64,000 nucleotides of DNA from Rachycentron canadum (taxonomy: Eukaryota > Chordata > Actinopteri > Carangiformes > Rachycentridae), in NCBI GenBank assembly GCA_038496675.1, contig CM076662.1, positions 17,069,247 to 17,133,246 of the forward strand, read 5' to 3'. The stretch's first letter is position 1, and every line of letters begins with the position of its first letter. Shown here one piece after another: positions 62,501 to 64,000 of this stretch. The notes beneath the pieces are model-generated. The model had not been told where the DNA came from. It did no database searches and saw only the letters and a list, made by a program, of their open reading frames with translations. The position numbers and the translations under genes are program-made.

Positions 62501-64000
62501 AGCACAATCAGAGCGAATTAGTTTTATAGCAGTACCGACAGTACAGAATGTGAGCGTGAAAGCCGCAGTCATTAAAGTTGAGATTGAAATTAAGGTAATT
62601 AAGAGCTGAGTGGAAAGGATAAAAGTAGCCCAGCACATTCACGGAGCCCTTTCTATTTTTAATGCTGATGTGAGACCAGCCAGGATTTTTGTGAGCATAC
62701 TTTTTTTGAACATATATTACACTAAATGGTGTTGGATTGCAGTGTAATTTGCTTTGTTCTTTCCTTAAAAACCTGGAGAAGAGAAAATGATTCCTTCTCA
62801 TTCCAAGACTTCTTTGAGGCTTTTTGCACATTGCAAGGTGGTTTGAATCAGTGTATCACACCATTGCAATGTTGTGGCAGTTCTGCTAGAAACTCTAACC
62901 ATATCTTAACATGTAATTATTTCCACTTCAAGCTTAATAATCATAGATTTAGTATTTGCAAACTGGCTACTTGTTTTTTTGGGCTGCTAATGGGGAAAAA
63001 AATGTTACTGGCTACAAGGGTGTTGCTTAATTACTGAATTATTCCTATACATAAAAAAGGTTTGTAAAGTAGATGTAAGACATGTGTTTGGTGTAGGGTT
63101 TGCTTATACTTTGGCATCCATTCTACAGCTGTTGAAGATATACAACAATCAGTATACCTCAGAGAGGCTATGGAAACTTTTGGGAGACTGCTGGCTGTCT
63201 TATTCTGATAAATCCTGCAAATCTGAAACATCTCCGCTATCAGGTTTTTAAGACCAGTTCATCCCAGGTACTATGTCTTGTATGTTTAAGCACTATATGC
63301 ACGTAACTATACGTGTATGTATATATATGCATGTATAACTCTTACAGATATTCACTTAACTATAGGCTTAGATATAAAACTTTTAATTAATTGTAAATCT
63401 TAGCATGGTTGCGTGCTATAGGTTCATGCAGTGAACAGCAAGACGCCTCGACAGTTGCTTGACAGATTAAAAGAACAGAGAAATATATTTACTTCTTGAG
63501 AGTTAGAAGGGATCCATGACACTTCTGTGTCTGGGTGGTTATTATGGCACTGGGGCCAGGAAGTGATTAGTTTATCATGAAGCTGGGAAGCAAGCAGAAA
63601 TAACCAGTCTGGTCCAGCTGAAGCAACTAAACTGTTTCTTAACCAATCAGAGTTTGATCACCCAGAACATCTCTGCAACAAGTCTTCAGGAAGTCATTGC
63701 ATCTATCCGGTTAAAATTTCCCTTTTGACTAATACGTTGGTCCAGGATGACTACTAGATGCAGACTATCTTGTGAGCTGTCAGCTTACTTGCTAAAACTG
63801 CTTTGGGCCTTGAATACATGCTACCTTACTGCAGCAGAGTGCATAAGCAGGTGTCAAAGCTGGACGCACAGGGAAGAGTGAAGGCTAGGGGAAAATATGA
63901 TCAGTGTGTGCTTAGTCTTGGCTCAGATTTCGCAGCTGTTTAAGAGATATGCTCAGTGACTGGGCCTCCACATGCAACCCCCCTCCACCCCTCCCCCCCC
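49539..64000 (+). CDS. col11a1: collagen XI alpha-1 chain, N-terminal part (exons 1-4; gene runs off the right edge)
   Basis: Fibrillar procollagen of cartilage, inner ear and notochord sheath. The alpha-1(XI) chain co-assembles with other fibrillar chains and limits fibril diameter. Four exons are present: 49539-49653, 55865-56029, 59215-59428 and 60855-61017. They encode residues 1-219 with matching phases. The start shares WKTKRWLWD with the human chain, followed by a hydrophobic signal segment cleaved near residue 37. A TSPN/laminin-G-like domain begins at about residue 43 (VDVLKVLDF) and runs off exon 4. Cys64 and Cys184 are conserved. FGTRILDEEVFE closes exon 4, as in human. The N-terminus and wording (EKK, VDCKKK) favour col11a1 over col5a1, and the amylase neighbourhood agrees. 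The acidic variable region, triple helix and C-propeptide lie beyond the window. I cannot tell whether this is the a or b fish paralogue. Confidence 0.93.
49654..55864 (+). other. col11a1 intron 1
   Basis: A 6.2-kb intron, GTAAGA to CCACAG. It includes an (AC)n microsatellite, a G/T-rich tract near 51980-52035 and a G9 run at 52667-52677. No exon or RNA gene recognised. Confidence 0.85.
50498..50545. repeat. (AC)n microsatellite
   Basis: About 24 uninterrupted AC units in col11a1 intron 1. Confidence 0.95.
55865..56029 (+). CDS. col11a1: col11a1 exon 2
   Basis: A 165-bp exon encoding residues 39-93 plus one base. It covers the start of the TSPN/LamG-like domain (VDVLKVLDF, KTTGFC, YRVGKKAQ, APTKQLFPG). 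The acceptor is ctgcctccacag and the donor CCAG/GTAACG. Confidence 0.95.
56570..56945 (+). repeat. teleost interspersed repeat, family 1 (longest copy)
   Basis: The fullest copy of the family here. Motifs in order are 'catgctaacatgctcac', 'tttgctaattagtaca', 'cacagctgatgctgatatgaa', 'ctgaaggtggcgctgaatga', 'aattcatcctgcgaaacatg' and 'atggcaatccgtccag'. It lies in sense orientation in col11a1 intron 2. Confidence 0.65.
58650..58935 (+). repeat. teleost interspersed repeat, family 2
   Basis: Motifs in order are 'gtgacattttgggagattctc', 'gagagttagatga', 'caatctcatgcctgtgtgct', 'aaatatgaagctta', 'tgtttagcttagcc', 'gggaaacatgtggaaacagctagc', 'ctccgtcaggtaacaaaa' and 'aaaactcactgacc'. This is the order of a common fish repeat consensus. 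It is intronic in col11a1. Confidence 0.65.
59215..59428 (+). CDS. col11a1: col11a1 exon 3
   Basis: A 214-bp exon encoding residues 94-164 and two bases of Lys165. It carries the beta-sandwich core of the TSPN/LamG-like domain (FPEDFSILFTIK, FLLSVYN, GIQQLGVEVG, PLFRSINLADGK). The acceptor is tttcatcttcag and the donor GGAAA/GTAAGT. Confidence 0.95.
59429..60854 (+). other. col11a1 intron 3
   Basis: A 1.4-kb intron, GTAAGT to GCGCAG. It includes a composite repeat at 60430-60760. Nothing else recognised. Confidence 0.85.
60430..60760. repeat. composite family 2 repeat, both orientations
   Basis: The left part (about 60440-60545) matches the family 2 consensus in plus orientation ('tcatatctcatttgttt', 'ggtacaaaaag', 'acagtttgtgag'). 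The right part (about 60640-60760) matches it in minus orientation ('ggggccaggctagctgg', 'ggctaaactaagataatcagctg', 'ttggctgtagcttcat'). It lies about 95 bp upstream of col11a1 exon 4. Confidence 0.5.
60855..61017 (+). CDS. col11a1: col11a1 exon 4
   Basis: A 163-bp exon encoding the end of Lys165 through Glu219, ending in phase 0. It contains WHRVAISVEKK, IIVDCKKK and FGTRILDEEVFE, the most conserved part of the domain. The acceptor is gtgctgcgcag and the donor GAG/GTAAGG. The next exon (expected to begin GDIQQ) is not in the window. Confidence 0.95.
61018..64000 (+). other. col11a1 intron 4 (incomplete)
   Basis: At least 3 kb of intron up to the window edge. I looked for the expected next exon (Asp-Ile-Gln-Gln followed later by YDYCEHYSPDC) and did not find it. 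A 'gaagatatacaacaatcag' string near 63135 does not continue correctly. The window ends in a C-rich tract. Confidence 0.8.
61318..61385 (-). repeat. fragment of teleost repeat, family 2
   Basis: The stretch 'cagtctttatgctaagctaagctaaactaagctaattggctctagctc' is the minus-orientation core of the family 2 consensus. Confidence 0.6.

Noticed and set aside
63130..63150. Next col11a1 exon (DIQQ-like string)
   Set aside because: The reading does not continue into the expected sequence and there is no proper acceptor.

Overview
This is a vertebrate, specifically teleost-fish, nuclear genomic window. The genes have introns with GT-AG borders. Microsatellites and homopolymer tracts are frequent. Several dispersed repeats match consensus sequences I know from many bony-fish genomes. 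Most of the 64 kb is non-coding. Three protein genes can be supported firmly: two complete pancreatic alpha-amylase genes in tandem on the minus strand, and the 5' part of a collagen XI alpha-1 gene on the plus strand.

Layout. Positions 1-12,800 are intergenic or unassigned, with repeats, a 400-bp N gap (3016-3415) and two weak exon-like stretches. Positions 12,813-17,390 hold amylase copy 2 (9 exons, 512 codons, minus strand). Positions 17,400-21,850 separate the copies and contain an unexplained exon-like GC-rich segment and a 130-bp imperfect hairpin. Positions 21,856-27,376 hold amylase copy 1 (also 9 exons, 512 codons, minus strand), which lies upstream in the direction of transcription. 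Positions 27,450-49,100 form a gene-free interval of about 22 kb rich in simple repeats. From 49,100 to the right edge runs col11a1 (plus strand): a CpG-rich promoter, then exons 1-4 encoding residues 1-219. The rest of that gene lies outside the window.

How the genes relate. The amylases are secreted digestive enzymes that cleave alpha-1,4 glucan bonds. Both copies keep the catalytic triad, the chloride and calcium ligands and the signal peptide. They share a promoter block (CACCTG E-box, inverted CCAAT, TATA), so both look functional and pancreas-type. They differ at about 45 of 512 residues by hand count, with the changes concentrated in exon 3 (domain B). Col11a1 is a cartilage fibrillar procollagen with no functional tie to amylase. 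The amylase/COL11A1 neighbourhood and its divergent orientation also occur in the human genome, where RNPC3 lies between them. I see no RNPC3 here.

I did not find a convincing new biological system. The observations most worth checking are a very weak splice donor in amylase copy 2, an identical 145-bp block in exon 4 of the two copies whose flanking introns differ, domain-B divergence, the hairpin and exon-like segment between the amylases, and an orphan reading frame ending in a poly(A) tract near 38 kb.
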